Below, piece after piece: positions 56,000-64,000 of a stretch of DNA of 64,000 nucleotides (position 1 is its first letter; each line of letters starts with the position of its first letter). A program made the position numbers and the translations under genes. Where the stretch lies: the NCBI GenBank assembly GCA_022844205.1, contig JALHMF010000002.1:1-64000 (forward strand). The letters are read 5' to 3'. Under the pieces are notes generated by a model. That model searched no databases and was not told the origin of the DNA. It worked only from the letters and a program-made list of their open reading frames with translations. This DNA is from Xanthobacteraceae bacterium (lineage in GTDB: Bacteria; Pseudomonadota; Alphaproteobacteria; Rhizobiales; Xanthobacteraceae).

Positions 56000-57565
56000 T
56001 CAGTGTCTGGCCTGAGGCCGCGGGAGAGGCAGGCGCACTTCGGCCGGCAGATCGATGGTGCGGGCCATCACGGTGCTGACATCCGGCGCAATCAGCGGAC
56101 CGCCGACGGCCAGCGCCACGCCCGGATTCGGCACGAGGCCGGAGAGGACCGTCTCACCGGGATTGGATTCTTCCTCTTCTTCGATGGTTCCACGCAACGC
56201 CACAAGCGAAACACCCGCTTCCGAACCAGCGGAAGCAAGCTGATGTTTCGGATTTGCTTCGGTCACAGTGACAAACGGGCTGGTGTTCTCATCGCCCGCA
56301 TCGGCTCCCTTCGTGCCTTTTTCTGCCTTCGGCTTTCCGCCCGCGATCCCTTTGGTATTCTTATCCTTTGCGGACTTCGCGTCCTTCGCGTCCTTCGATT
56401 TCTTTTGTGGTGTCTGTTTCTTCGGCTCGAGGGCGCTGTTCGCCTGCGCGGCCGGCGACGAACCGAGGAACACGCGGATCGGCGGCATCGAAGCCGGCAA
56501 ATCCTTCAGCAAGGGCTTCTTCACGAGCGCCACGACTTTCTTGATCGCTCCAGGCTTCTGGTTTTCGGACTCGGCCGCCGCCGCGGCTTCCGGGTCGTCA
56601 TCATCGTCGTCAACAAAATCGTCGTCAGCTAACGGCTTCTTCCGTTTTTTCTTCGGGCCGCACATATCGTCGCGCATATCGAAGGGCGTGCCCGGGATAT
56701 TCGTGACCGCATCGATGACGACCGGGTCCTTGCCGAGCACAGACGCGATCGTGAGGTTCCGCCCGAAGCCGCGCTCGAACAGACGGGCAGCATGTTCCGC
56801 GCGCTTCACGGAAGTGGTCGCGCCGAACACCACCGCGATCAGTCGCTTTTCATTGCGGCGCGCGGTTGCAACGACGTTGAACCCCGACGAGCAGATAAAG
56901 CCGGTCTTCATGCCGTCGGCGCCAGGATAGTGGTCAATGAGCTTGTTGTGGTTCGCGAGGATACGTTTTCCGAGCTGAAGGGCAGGAATGCGGAAATACA
57001 ATTCGTATTCCGGAAATTCGCGCAGGATTTCACGCGCCAGAATCGCCATGTCGCGCGCGGTCGTGAACTGGTTCTCGTCGGGCAATCCGTGCGGATTGGT
57101 GAAATGCGTTCCACTCATTCCAAGTTTGGCGGCCGCAGCATTCATCTGCAGAACGAAATTATCTACATTGCCGCCAATGCCTTCGGCGATCACCACCGCG
57201 ATGTCGTTCGCGGACTTCACCATCAAAATCTTGATCGCATTGTCGAGCGTAATCTCGGAACCCTTTGGAAAGCCCATCTTGGATGGCGGCTGTGCGAGCG
57301 CATTTTCCGAAACAGTGAGCAGCGTGCCCGCTTCCGCCTTCTTATCGCGCATCGCCTTGAACGCGAGATAGGTGGTCATCAGCTTCGTGACCGATGCCGG
57401 ATACCAAGGTTTTCCCGCATCCGACTGCGAGAGCACTCTCCCGGTATCTGCTTCAATCACAAGATAAGGACCGGCCTGGGCACCCGCGCACGAGAGCACC
57501 GCGGAGAGGGCGGCAATCGTTAGGCCAATAAAAAAAGGCTTCCGGGTCGCGGCCATCGAACTCAT
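56000..57565 (-). CDS. D-alanyl-D-alanine carboxypeptidase with long charged C-terminus
   Basis: A 521-residue penicillin-binding protein of the DacA/DacF type. It has a signal peptide (about 1-31), the catalytic S58-x-x-K61 (PASVTK), S118-A-N and K220-T-G. It trims the last D-Ala of peptidoglycan stems. After about residue 300 the usual PBP5 C-terminal domain is replaced by low-complexity sequence: a poly-Asp run (DDDFVDDDDDDPE), then Lys/Ala-rich repeats (SKDAKDAKSAKDKNTKG). There is no obvious C-terminal membrane anchor. It begins 3 nt before the CobW gene's start on the same strand. Confidence 0.9.
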   Translation of the reverse strand: MSSMAATRKPFFIGLTIAALSAVLSCAGAQAGPYLVIEADTGRVLSQSDAGKPWYPASVTKLMTTYLAFKAMRDKKAEAGTLLTVSENALAQPPSKMGFPKGSEITLDNAIKILMVKSANDIAVVIAEGIGGNVDNFVLQMNAAAAKLGMSGTHFTNPHGLPDENQFTTARDMAILAREILREFPEYELYFRIPALQLGKRILANHNKLIDHYPGADGMKTGFICSSGFNVVATARRNEKRLIAVVFGATTSVKRAEHAARLFERGFGRNLTIASVLGKDPVVIDAVTNIPGTPFDMRDDMCGPKKKRKKPLADDDFVDDDDDDPEAAAAAESENQKPGAIKKVVALVKKPLLKDLPASMPPIRVFLGSSPAAQANSALEPKKQTPQKKSKDAKDAKSAKDKNTKGIAGGKPKAEKGTKGADAGDENTSPFVTVTEANPKHQLASAGSEAGVSLVALRGTIEEEEESNPGETVLSGLVPNPGVALAVGGPLIAPDVSTVMARTIDLPAEVRLPLPRPQARH

Positions 57566-57726
57566 TTTCCGTCGTGTTTACCGGCGTGCTTTCCGACGAT
57601 GGCGGAAATGCGACAGTTCTGCTTAGGGCGGGCTATTCCTAGCCTCTCCCGGGGGGAGAGGCAAAGTTTCTCGCCGTCGGGCGGAACTCGGCCTATATTA
57701 CTTGGAACATTGTGCCGGAGAATTCC

Positions 57727-58896
57727 ATGTCCGCCTGCATCGTCGGTATTGCGCATACCCCTTTCGGCAAACTGGATGCCGAAACTGTTGAAAGCCTCGT
57801 TGTAAGGGTCGCGCGTGACGCGCTCACCGATGCGGGCATCGAAGCCGGCGACGTCGATGAGATCGTGCTCGGGCATTTCAACGCCGGATTCAGCGCGCAG
57901 GATTTCACTGCTTCGCTCGTGTTGCAGGCCGATCCCGGTTTTCGCTTTAAGCCGGCACTTCGGGTTGAAAATGCCTGCGCGACCGGTTCCGCCGCCGTGC
58001 ACCAGGGACTGAAGTCGATCGCCGCGCGTACCGCGAAGATCGTGCTTGTGGTCGGTGTGGAACAGATGACGCGCACACCCGGCGCGGAAATCGGCGGCAT
58101 CCTCCTCAAGGCTTCCTATCTCGCCGAGGAGGAAAATACACCCGCAGGCTTTGCCGGAATTTTCGGCCGGATCGCCGACCGCTACTTCCAGGCTTACGGC
58201 GACCAATCCGATGCGCTGGCTAAGATCGCAGCGAAGAACCACAAGAACGGTGTTGGCAATCCGTACGCACAGATCCGCAAGGACCTCGGTTACGATTTCT
58301 GCCGCACCGAAAGCGAAAAGAACCCGCGCGTTGCAGGTCCGCTGAAACGCACTGACTGCTCGCTGGTTTCCGATGGTGCAGCCGCGATCGTGCTCGCGGA
58401 CACAGCGACTGCGGTGAAGCTGGGCAAGCCTGCGGTGATGTTCCGCGCCGCCGCCCACGCACAGGATTTCCTGCCGCTCTCCATGCGCGACATCCTGAAA
58501 TTCGAGGGCTGCGCCGAAGCATGGCAGCGCGCCCTTGCAGCCGCCGGTGTGAAAATCGGCGATCTTTCTTTCGTCGAAACGCACGACTGTTTCACGATCG
58601 CAGAGCTTATTGAATATGAGGCGATGGGCCTCGCAAAGCCCGGACAGGGTGCCCGCCTCCTCGAAGAAGGCATTGTCGAGAAAAACGGCAAACTGCCGGT
58701 CAACCCGTCCGGCGGCCTCAAGGCGAAGGGCCATCCCATCGGCGCCACCGGTGTCTCGATGCATGCGATCAGCGCCCTGCAGTTGCGCGGCAATGCGGGC
58801 GACATGCAGGTGAAGGACGCACGTCTTGGCGGCGTCTTCAACATGGGTGGCGCCGCCGTCGCCAATTACGTCAGCATTCTCGAACGAGTGCGATAG
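57727..58896 (+). CDS. Thiolase (SCP2-type acetyl-CoA acetyltransferase)
   Basis: A 389-residue thiolase-fold enzyme with the nucleophilic Cys in ENACATGSAA (C84), a His in ETHDCFTIAEL and GHPIGATG near the end. The second catalytic Cys of classical thiolases (CxG near the C-terminus) is replaced by NMGGAAV, and HDCF is present, both marks of the SCP2/thiolase-like branch. It probably acts in lipid or acyl-CoA metabolism. ATG 57727 with GGAG six bases upstream is chosen over a GTG at 57712. Confidence 0.9.
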   Translation: MSACIVGIAHTPFGKLDAETVESLVVRVARDALTDAGIEAGDVDEIVLGHFNAGFSAQDFTASLVLQADPGFRFKPALRVENACATGSAAVHQGLKSIAARTAKIVLVVGVEQMTRTPGAEIGGILLKASYLAEEENTPAGFAGIFGRIADRYFQAYGDQSDALAKIAAKNHKNGVGNPYAQIRKDLGYDFCRTESEKNPRVAGPLKRTDCSLVSDGAAAIVLADTATAVKLGKPAVMFRAAAHAQDFLPLSMRDILKFEGCAEAWQRALAAAGVKIGDLSFVETHDCFTIAELIEYEAMGLAKPGQGARLLEEGIVEKNGKLPVNPSGGLKAKGHPIGATGVSMHAISALQLRGNAGDMQVKDARLGGVFNMGGAAVANYVSILERVR

Positions 58897-59169
58897 ACCT
58901 CTTGAATGCAATCCGCACGGAGTTTTTCTGATCAGCCAATCATCTACCTTGCCTGCAACTACAGCTATTTTGCGAATTTTGCGCCCCCCTGATCCGATCG
59001 CTGGGCGATGTGAGTTCAGATAGCCAGTTACATCTTCATCTCATGGATGCATCGGATTCGGAATTGGATCGGCTGAGAACATTTTTCGCGAAATCGACCC
59101 CGACCGCGCAAAATATCTGCAGCTTTTTGAAAAGTACTTTGCACCCGTCTGAAAACGAGCGTTTTGCTT
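58897..59169. other. Intergenic region with a possible gene remnant
   Basis: A 273-nt gap between thiolase and ndvA. On the plus strand, 59058-59153 reads as an open stretch ending in a stop, with protein-like content (ENIFREIDPDRAKYLQLFEKYF), but no start codon and no matching upstream part. It looks like the C-terminal end of a lost gene. The region is more AT-rich than its neighbours. Confidence 0.3.
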
Positions 59170-60963
59170 TCAGTCCGCGCGCTTGACCGGCACAGCTTCC
59201 GCTTTCGCGGTTTCCGCGACCATGAACTGCGCGCGGGCGAGACTGGCAAAGCGACCATCCAGCTTCACCAGTTCATCGAACGAGCCCTGTTCGACGATTT
59301 TGCCCTCGTGAAATACGAAAATGCGGTCGGCGTTGCGGATGGTCGCGAGCCGGTGGGCGATCACGAAGGTGGTGCGCCCCTTCATCACTTCATCGAGTGC
59401 TGCCTTCACCTTGGTTTCGGTGGTGGCATCGAGCGCGCTCGTCGCCTCGTCCAGGATCAGGATCGGCGGGTCCTTGAGAAGCGCGCGCGCAATCGCAAGC
59501 CGCTGGCGTTCGCCGCCGGAGAGCGCACGTCCACGCTCGCCGACATTCGCCTGAAGGCCTTCGGGCGTACGTTGGATGAATTCCGTCGCCTGCGCCCGCT
59601 CCAGCGCCATCATGATCTCGTCCTGCGTTGCATTGGGACGGCCAATCTTGAGATTATCCTCGATCGAACGGTTGAACAGAAGCGCTTCCTGGAACACGAC
59701 GCCGATATTTCGCCGCAGCGAAACCAGTGTCACATCCCGGATGTCGTGCCCGTCAATCTTCACGGTTCCGTGTTGCGGGTCGAAGGCACGGTGTAGGATC
59801 GCAAGTGCCGTGGATTTGCCGGCACCCGTCTCGCCGACCACTGCGATGGTCTCGCCCGGCTCCACGCGGAAGCTAAGATCGGAAACCGCCGCCCGCTTCC
59901 CGTCATAGGAAAGCGAGACTTCCTCGAATTCGACAAGCCCCTTGGGGTGGCCAAGGTCGGTTGCGCCCGGCTTGTCGCGCACGGCCGGGGCCGCGTCGAG
60001 CACATCGAAGAATTCCTTGAGCCGTGGCGCATCCAGGACAAGGCGGTTCGTGAAAGCGACCGCCTGTTCCAGCTTGCCGACAAACATGCCGGCGATGTTC
60101 ACGAAAGTGACGATCTCGCCGATAGTCACAAGGCCCTGAATGTGCAGCCAGGTGCCGACCAGAAAGATCGACAGAATGGTGATCGTGGTCGCGGCACGGG
60201 TCAACACCGAAACGACCGCCCACCACGACAGCACGGGCAACTGCGCGGCGAGCACTTTGTTCGCTACGTTCCTGACGTCCCGCACCTCTGCGTCCGCCCG
60301 CGTAAAGCTCTGAATCAGCGCGATGTTGCCGAGCGCATCGGAGGTGCGTTCGGCAAGATCGGACTGGTAGCGCTCCACGCCAAGCTGCAGTTTTTCAGTG
60401 CGCCGGAGCACGTAGGAAGTGAGAATAGCAAATACGATCAGCAGACCAACGAGCAGGCTGCCGAGCCGCCAGTTCAGATAGACCGCAATCGGCAGCAGCA
60501 CGATCATCGCGATGAAAGCCGCAAAATGATCGCGAAAGAAGGAAAGCCAAAGCCCCCAAAGTGTGTCCGCGCCTTGCAGCATCACTTTCATCAGACGGCC
60601 GGAATGCGTACCGCCGTGATAGGCGAGCGGCAGCTGCAATACGTGTTCGAAGTAGTTGGTGACGATGCCGAGCCGGCGGCGGTGCGCGAGCCGGTCGGCA
60701 TGGAGCGCCAGCGTGACGCCGGCCGCGATCGTGAACAGTCCAAACGCCGCCCAGGCGATGAGCAGCGTAAGCAAGTCGTTCGTTGAGGGAACGCGCTTCT
60801 CCGCCTGCGCGGTCACCAGCGCATCGACGATCTTGCCGAACAGGATCGGCTCGGCAAATTGCGCGACCGCCAGCAGGATGTTGGCTAACGCGAGAAATGT
60901 GCCGAGCCTTTGCTCGGGGCCGAGCATCGTGAAAACGCGGCCATAGAGTTTGATGAAGTTCAT
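59170..60963 (-). CDS. ndvA: Cyclic beta-1,2-glucan ABC exporter (ChvA/NdvA)
   Basis: A 597-residue fused permease-ATPase. Six membrane helices (about 1-310) are followed by an ATPase domain with Walker [10 protein letters not shown], signature [15 protein letters not shown] and Walker [34 protein letters not shown] and the strong overall match identify it as the exporter of periplasmic cyclic glucans, needed in rhizobia and agrobacteria for osmotic adaptation and host interaction. The glucan synthase (chvB/ndvB) is not in the window. Confidence 0.92.
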   Translation of the reverse strand: MNFIKLYGRVFTMLGPEQRLGTFLALANILLAVAQFAEPILFGKIVDALVTAQAEKRVPSTNDLLTLLIAWAAFGLFTIAAGVTLALHADRLAHRRRLGIVTNYFEHVLQLPLAYHGGTHSGRLMKVMLQGADTLWGLWLSFFRDHFAAFIAMIVLLPIAVYLNWRLGSLLVGLLIVFAILTSYVLRRTEKLQLGVERYQSDLAERTSDALGNIALIQSFTRADAEVRDVRNVANKVLAAQLPVLSWWAVVSVLTRAATTITILSIFLVGTWLHIQGLVTIGEIVTFVNIAGMFVGKLEQAVAFTNRLVLDAPRLKEFFDVLDAAPAVRDKPGATDLGHPKGLVEFEEVSLSYDGKRAAVSDLSFRVEPGETIAVVGETGAGKSTALAILHRAFDPQHGTVKIDGHDIRDVTLVSLRRNIGVVFQEALLFNRSIEDNLKIGRPNATQDEIMMALERAQATEFIQRTPEGLQANVGERGRALSGGERQRLAIARALLKDPPILILDEATSALDATTETKVKAALDEVMKGRTTFVIAHRLATIRNADRIFVFHEGKIVEQGSFDELVKLDGRFASLARAQFMVAETAKAEAVPVKRAD

Positions 60964-61059
60964 GGGCTTCCGGCGGGACGATCGATGCGGCGCACTGTAC
61001 CGGGATCGTAGCCATCGGCAACGGCAACACCGGGTTCGTCCAGCGTTCCTTGCGCTTAT

Positions 61060-61836
61060 TCAGCCTTGGGCAAAGCCCGAACGCTGCGCCCAGCCGGTCA
61101 TGCGGCGTTCCAGCACAGCCATGGCCCAGTACATCACGATGCCCTCGATCGCGAGCGCCACAAGCCCGGCGAAAATCAGGGGCACCTGAAACTGGGCCTG
61201 TGCCTGCAGCATCAGGTTTCCGATGCCATAATTGGAAGCGATGCTCTCTGAAATCACCGAGCCTACGAAGGCTAAGGTGATCGCTACTTTCAGCGAGCCG
61301 AAGAAATAAGGCAGCGAGCGCGGGATGCCCACCTTGCGCATGATGTCGAGCTTGGACGCGCCAAGCGCCTTCAGGACGTCCTCCAGTTCGGGTTCGATGG
61401 TGGCAAGCCCGGTCGCAACGTTCACGACAATCGGAAAGAACGAGATCAGGAACGCCGTCAGCACTGCCGGCACGAACCCGATGCCGAACCAGAGCACGAG
61501 GATCGGCACCACAGCGACTTTCGGGATCGCGTTGAAGCCGATCATCAGCGGATAGATGCCGGCATAAATCGTCCGCGACCAGCCGATCACAAGGCCGAGC
61601 AGCAGGCCGAAACCGACCGCGAGCGCAAAGCCGATCAGCGTGGTGGAGAGCGTGAAAAGCGAATTGTTATAGATCGGCCACCAGTAATCGTAGAACGCCT
61701 TGGCCACAGCGGTAGGCGGCGGCAGGAAGAAAGTTGGTATCTTGAAGATATAAACCGAGGCTTCCCAGATCACGAGCAGCGCAATCGTGAACAGCCACGG
61801 TGCAAGGCGAACCATGATCGGAAGGCGCTGGTTCAT
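61060..61836 (-). CDS. ABC transporter permease, NitT/TauT (SsuC) type
   Basis: A 258-residue permease with about six membrane helices and the cytoplasmic EAA-like loop (ALGASKLDIMRKVGIPRSLPY). It forms the channel of an importer with the two genes upstream. Its start overlaps the ATPase stop by 4 nt. Confidence 0.9.
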   Translation of the reverse strand: MNQRLPIMVRLAPWLFTIALLVIWEASVYIFKIPTFFLPPPTAVAKAFYDYWWPIYNNSLFTLSTTLIGFALAVGFGLLLGLVIGWSRTIYAGIYPLMIGFNAIPKVAVVPILVLWFGIGFVPAVLTAFLISFFPIVVNVATGLATIEPELEDVLKALGASKLDIMRKVGIPRSLPYFFGSLKVAITLAFVGSVISESIASNYGIGNLMLQAQAQFQVPLIFAGLVALAIEGIVMYWAMAVLERRMTGWAQRSGFAQG

Positions 61837-62615
61837 TGCCGCGCCTTCACGATATGGTCGCGCAATTCCTGCACGATGCCCTGAAATTCGTTCTGGAAAG
61901 TAATTTCAAGTTCGCGCGGACGCACCAGCTCTACCTTGCGCTCGGCGATGATTTTCCCAGGACGCGCAGACATCACGAAAATCCGGTCTGCAAGAAACAC
62001 CGCCTCGCGCAGATCGTGCGTGACCAGAACAACCGTGATCTGTCGCGTCGCGTGCAGGTCGCGGATCACGCACCAAAGTTCTTCGCGTGTGAATGCGTCG
62101 AGCGCGCCGAACGGCTCGTCCAGCATCAAGAGTTGTGGCTCATGGATGAGCGCCCGGCACAGCGAAGCGCGCATCTGCATGCCGCCGGAAAGCTGCCACG
62201 GGTATTTCTCGCTCTGCCCCCCCAATCCGACGGATGCAAGCAAATTTTCCGCACGCTCGACATACTGTTTGCGCTTGCGCCGCAGTTCGCTGCGATGCGG
62301 CTGCACGATCTCCAGCGGAAGGAGGAGGTTTTCCAAGGTCGTGCGCCAAGGCAAAAGGGTCGGCGCTTGAAACGCCATGCCCGCGATCTTCACCGGCTGG
62401 CTCACCTTCTTGCCTGCGACAGCGACAGTTCCCTTGAAGGGGAACTGCAAACCCGTCGCAAGCTTCATCAAGGTGGATTTGCCGCAGCCTGAAGGACCAA
62501 CGACCGCGGCGAATTCGCCGCGGCCGATGGAAAGTGTCAGATCGTCAACGGCAAGTGTTCCGGAACCGCCGCCATACATATGACTGACCGCAGCTAGATC
62601 GACGAACGCGGTCAC
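61833..62615 (-). CDS. ABC transporter ATP-binding protein, NitT/TauT (SsuB) type
   Basis: A 260-residue ATPase with Walker A GPSGCGKST, Q-loop (AFQAPTLLPW), signature LSGGMQMRASLCRAL (a GGMQ variant usual in this subfamily) and Walker B LLMLDEPFGALD. It energises import by the permease. Middle gene of a three-gene operon. Confidence 0.92.
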   Translation of the reverse strand: MTAFVDLAAVSHMYGGGSGTLAVDDLTLSIGRGEFAAVVGPSGCGKSTLMKLATGLQFPFKGTVAVAGKKVSQPVKIAGMAFQAPTLLPWRTTLENLLLPLEIVQPHRSELRRKRKQYVERAENLLASVGLGGQSEKYPWQLSGGMQMRASLCRALIHEPQLLMLDEPFGALDAFTREELWCVIRDLHATRQITVVLVTHDLREAVFLADRIFVMSARPGKIIAERKVELVRPRELEITFQNEFQGIVQELRDHIVKARQ

Positions 62616-62647
62616 AGACCCCCACTCCCCGGTGTTACTTCACTCGA

Positions 62648-63691
62648 TCAGTTGGCCTTCCGCGTATCGGCGGCAGGCAGGAACGAGGCGTCGAAGATCT
62701 CGGCGCCCTTCGGCTTTGCTTTAAAGCTGAAGGTCAATGCGATCTGCTCGATGGCACCGTCCAGACGCGCGAGATCGACGGCACCAAAGCCGTTCTTCTT
62801 CACTTCGTCGGTCATGATGTTGTCCTTGATCGCCATGTTAAGACGCTCAAGTTCGACATCCTTCTTCGCGACTTCGTTGCGCTTCACGACCGAATCCACG
62901 GCGGTCGCCGGCGACTTCACGGTTTCCTGCAGCGCCTTGGTGAAGGCGCGAAGGAATGCCTTCACCGCATCGGGTTTCTCGGCGGCGAACTTCGGATTCA
63001 CGATGATCGTATTGCCATAGAGATTGACGCCGAAGTCGGCCATCAGCAGCACGACGATGTCGTCGGCCGGAACGCCGCGGTCCTTCAGGTTGATGTACGA
63101 GGAAAACGAGAAGCCGGTAATGGCATCGACCTGGCCGGCGGCCAGCATCGGCTCGCGCACCGGGAAGCCCACGTTTTCTATCGTGACCTTGGAAGCGTCG
63201 ATGTTGTTCGCCTTCACGAAGATCGGCCACTGGGCATAGGCACCGTCCGGCGCGGGCGCGCCAAGCTTCTTGCCTTCGAGATCCTTCGGCTTCGCCACAC
63301 CGCGGCTCTTACGGCCGACGATGGAGAACGGCGGCTTGTTGTAGACCATGTAGATGGCCTTGATCGGCACGCCCGGATTGGCATCGCGGAACTTGATCAG
63401 CGAATTGATGTCGCCGAAGCCGATGTCGTAGGTGCCCGACGCAATACGGTTCAGCGGTTCGAGCGAGCCGCCCGCCGTGTCGATCGTGACGTCGAGGCCT
63501 TCGGCTTTGTAATAACCCTTGTCCAGCGCGAGCACGAACGGTGCGGCCGGTCCTTCGAATTTCCAGTCGAGCGTAAACTTGATCGGCTGCTGCGCGAAGG
63601 CAGCGGTGGCGAACGCCACCATCATCGACCCCGCGATAACACCGGCTGCCGCGCGGCGAACTGCTGCGGCGGCACTCACACACCCTCTCAT
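62648..63691 (-). CDS. ABC transporter substrate-binding protein, NMT1/THI5-like
   Basis: A 347-residue periplasmic binding protein. ATG 63691 with GGGAGA upstream starts a signal peptide (about 1-33, ending AFAQQ). The mature part begins IKFTLDWKFEGPAAPFVLALDKGYYKAEGLDV, the standard NMT1/SsuA-like opening. Relatives bind thiamine pyrimidine precursors, sulfonates, nitrate or riboflavin. No thiamine or sulfonate genes adjoin and I see no TPP riboswitch upstream, so the ligand is open. Confidence 0.9.
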   Translation of the reverse strand: MRGCVSAAAAVRRAAAGVIAGSMMVAFATAAFAQQPIKFTLDWKFEGPAAPFVLALDKGYYKAEGLDVTIDTAGGSLEPLNRIASGTYDIGFGDINSLIKFRDANPGVPIKAIYMVYNKPPFSIVGRKSRGVAKPKDLEGKKLGAPAPDGAYAQWPIFVKANNIDASKVTIENVGFPVREPMLAAGQVDAITGFSFSSYINLKDRGVPADDIVVLLMADFGVNLYGNTIIVNPKFAAEKPDAVKAFLRAFTKALQETVKSPATAVDSVVKRNEVAKKDVELERLNMAIKDNIMTDEVKKNGFGAVDLARLDGAIEQIALTFSFKAKPKGAEIFDASFLPAADTRKAN

Positions 63692-63915
63692 GACGATCTC
63701 CCGTTCTCCGGCGCGGCACCGAGCCGCGTTCTCGGATAACAATAGCAAAGACCATGCCGCATCAGAGAGCAAGCGAGGGTGACCGTTTGGTCTCCGCTGC
63801 CCACCGGTTGGGCATTGGATGCGATCCGCTGACCGCTGGATGGACAAAACAGCCTCTAGGCCATTGGGTTAACGGGGGGATTCGCGCCCGAGCGTTACCA
63901 GGATATGTTGCAGGC

Positions 63916-64000
63916 ATGATTGATTCGGTTCGCCGTCTGCACGATGCGGTCCGGTCTGCACGCGCAAGCGATCTCAGTTCCTCCCGGACCGCTCGGCTCC
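63916..64000 (+). CDS. Probable phosphoribosyl-ATP diphosphatase, N-terminal fragment
   Basis: The frame starts at ATG 63916 and runs off the right edge after 28 codons. MIDSVRRLHDAVRSAR and SSSRTARL resemble the beginning of HisE-type proteins (RLYxAVxxAR, TSRTARLL). HisE removes pyrophosphate from phosphoribosyl-ATP in histidine synthesis. The fragment is too short to be sure; a HisE-like paralog outside the his operon is also possible. Confidence 0.4.
   Translation, partial: MIDSVRRLHDAVRSARASDLSSSRTARL

Noticed and set aside
55544-56632. 362-codon frame on the plus strand
   Set aside because: Antisense to the CobW and DD-carboxypeptidase genes; spans two real genes.
57562-58911. 449-codon frame on the minus strand
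   Set aside because: Antisense to the thiolase gene; low-quality composition and no domain.

Overview
The window is one contiguous piece of a GC-rich alphaproteobacterial chromosome. The 16S rRNA 5' part, ubiquinone synthesis (ubiG), CobS/CobT, a CarD-type regulator, FdxA, ChvA/NdvA glucan export and the local gene orders (clpB-MOSC-DUF4167-prmC-prfA-ptsP-lysC-ubiG; argJ-PPIase-secA; accA-xerD // aroK-aroB-corC-bolA-J protein-cobS-cobT; rpmB-DUF3108-helicase-S4-fdxA-carD-M48) point to Hyphomicrobiales (Rhizobiales), most like the Bradyrhizobium/Rhodopseudomonas/Xanthobacteraceae neighbourhood. The genus cannot be fixed from this alone.

Layout. 1-956: 5' end of an rRNA operon on the minus strand with leader and promoter. 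957-4001: an M23 peptidase gene whose stop codon was hit by an 847-bp IS5-family insertion. 4002-16111: protein quality control (clpB), translation termination (prmC-prfA), nitrogen PTS (ptsP), aspartokinase, ubiG and a DMT exporter. 16108-22032: DUF1178, nitrilase, ComF, methyltransferase, orphan Flp pilin, mutT, argJ and a parvulin. 22354-32540: secA, an L,D-transpeptidase, accA, xerD, the shikimate pair aroK-aroB, a CorC-like protein that lacks its membrane domain, bolA and a J protein. 32753-36651: cobS-cobT and a secreted phytase-like protein. 36832-45496: rpmB, DUF3108, a Suv3-type RNA helicase with an S4 protein, fdxA, carD with a structured leader, an M48 protease and a nuclease. 45645-64000: tRNA-Arg(CCU), an MscS/DUF3772 channel, CAP lipoprotein, two acyl-CoA synthetases, an acyltransferase-flippase pair, a CobW GTPase, a DD-carboxypeptidase, a thiolase, NdvA, a NitT/TauT-type ABC importer and the start of a probable hisE.

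Most of the content is conserved housekeeping. Genes are packed tightly, with many ATGA stop/start overlaps (prfA-prmC, nitrilase-DUF1178, aroK-aroB, cobT-phytase, nuclease-M48, MscS-CAP, ABC ATPase-permease), which suggests translational coupling. Themes are cell envelope building (M23, LdtA-like, Dac, NdvA, flippase), RNA and protein turnover, and CoA-thioester metabolism. I saw no CRISPR array, prophage, toxin-antitoxin pair or defence island.

The observations most worth a second look are the IS that landed exactly in a stop codon and rebuilt it, the DUF21-less CorC protein downstream of aroB, the possible attenuator/sequestering leader of carD, and the overlapping acyltransferase-flippase neighbourhood.
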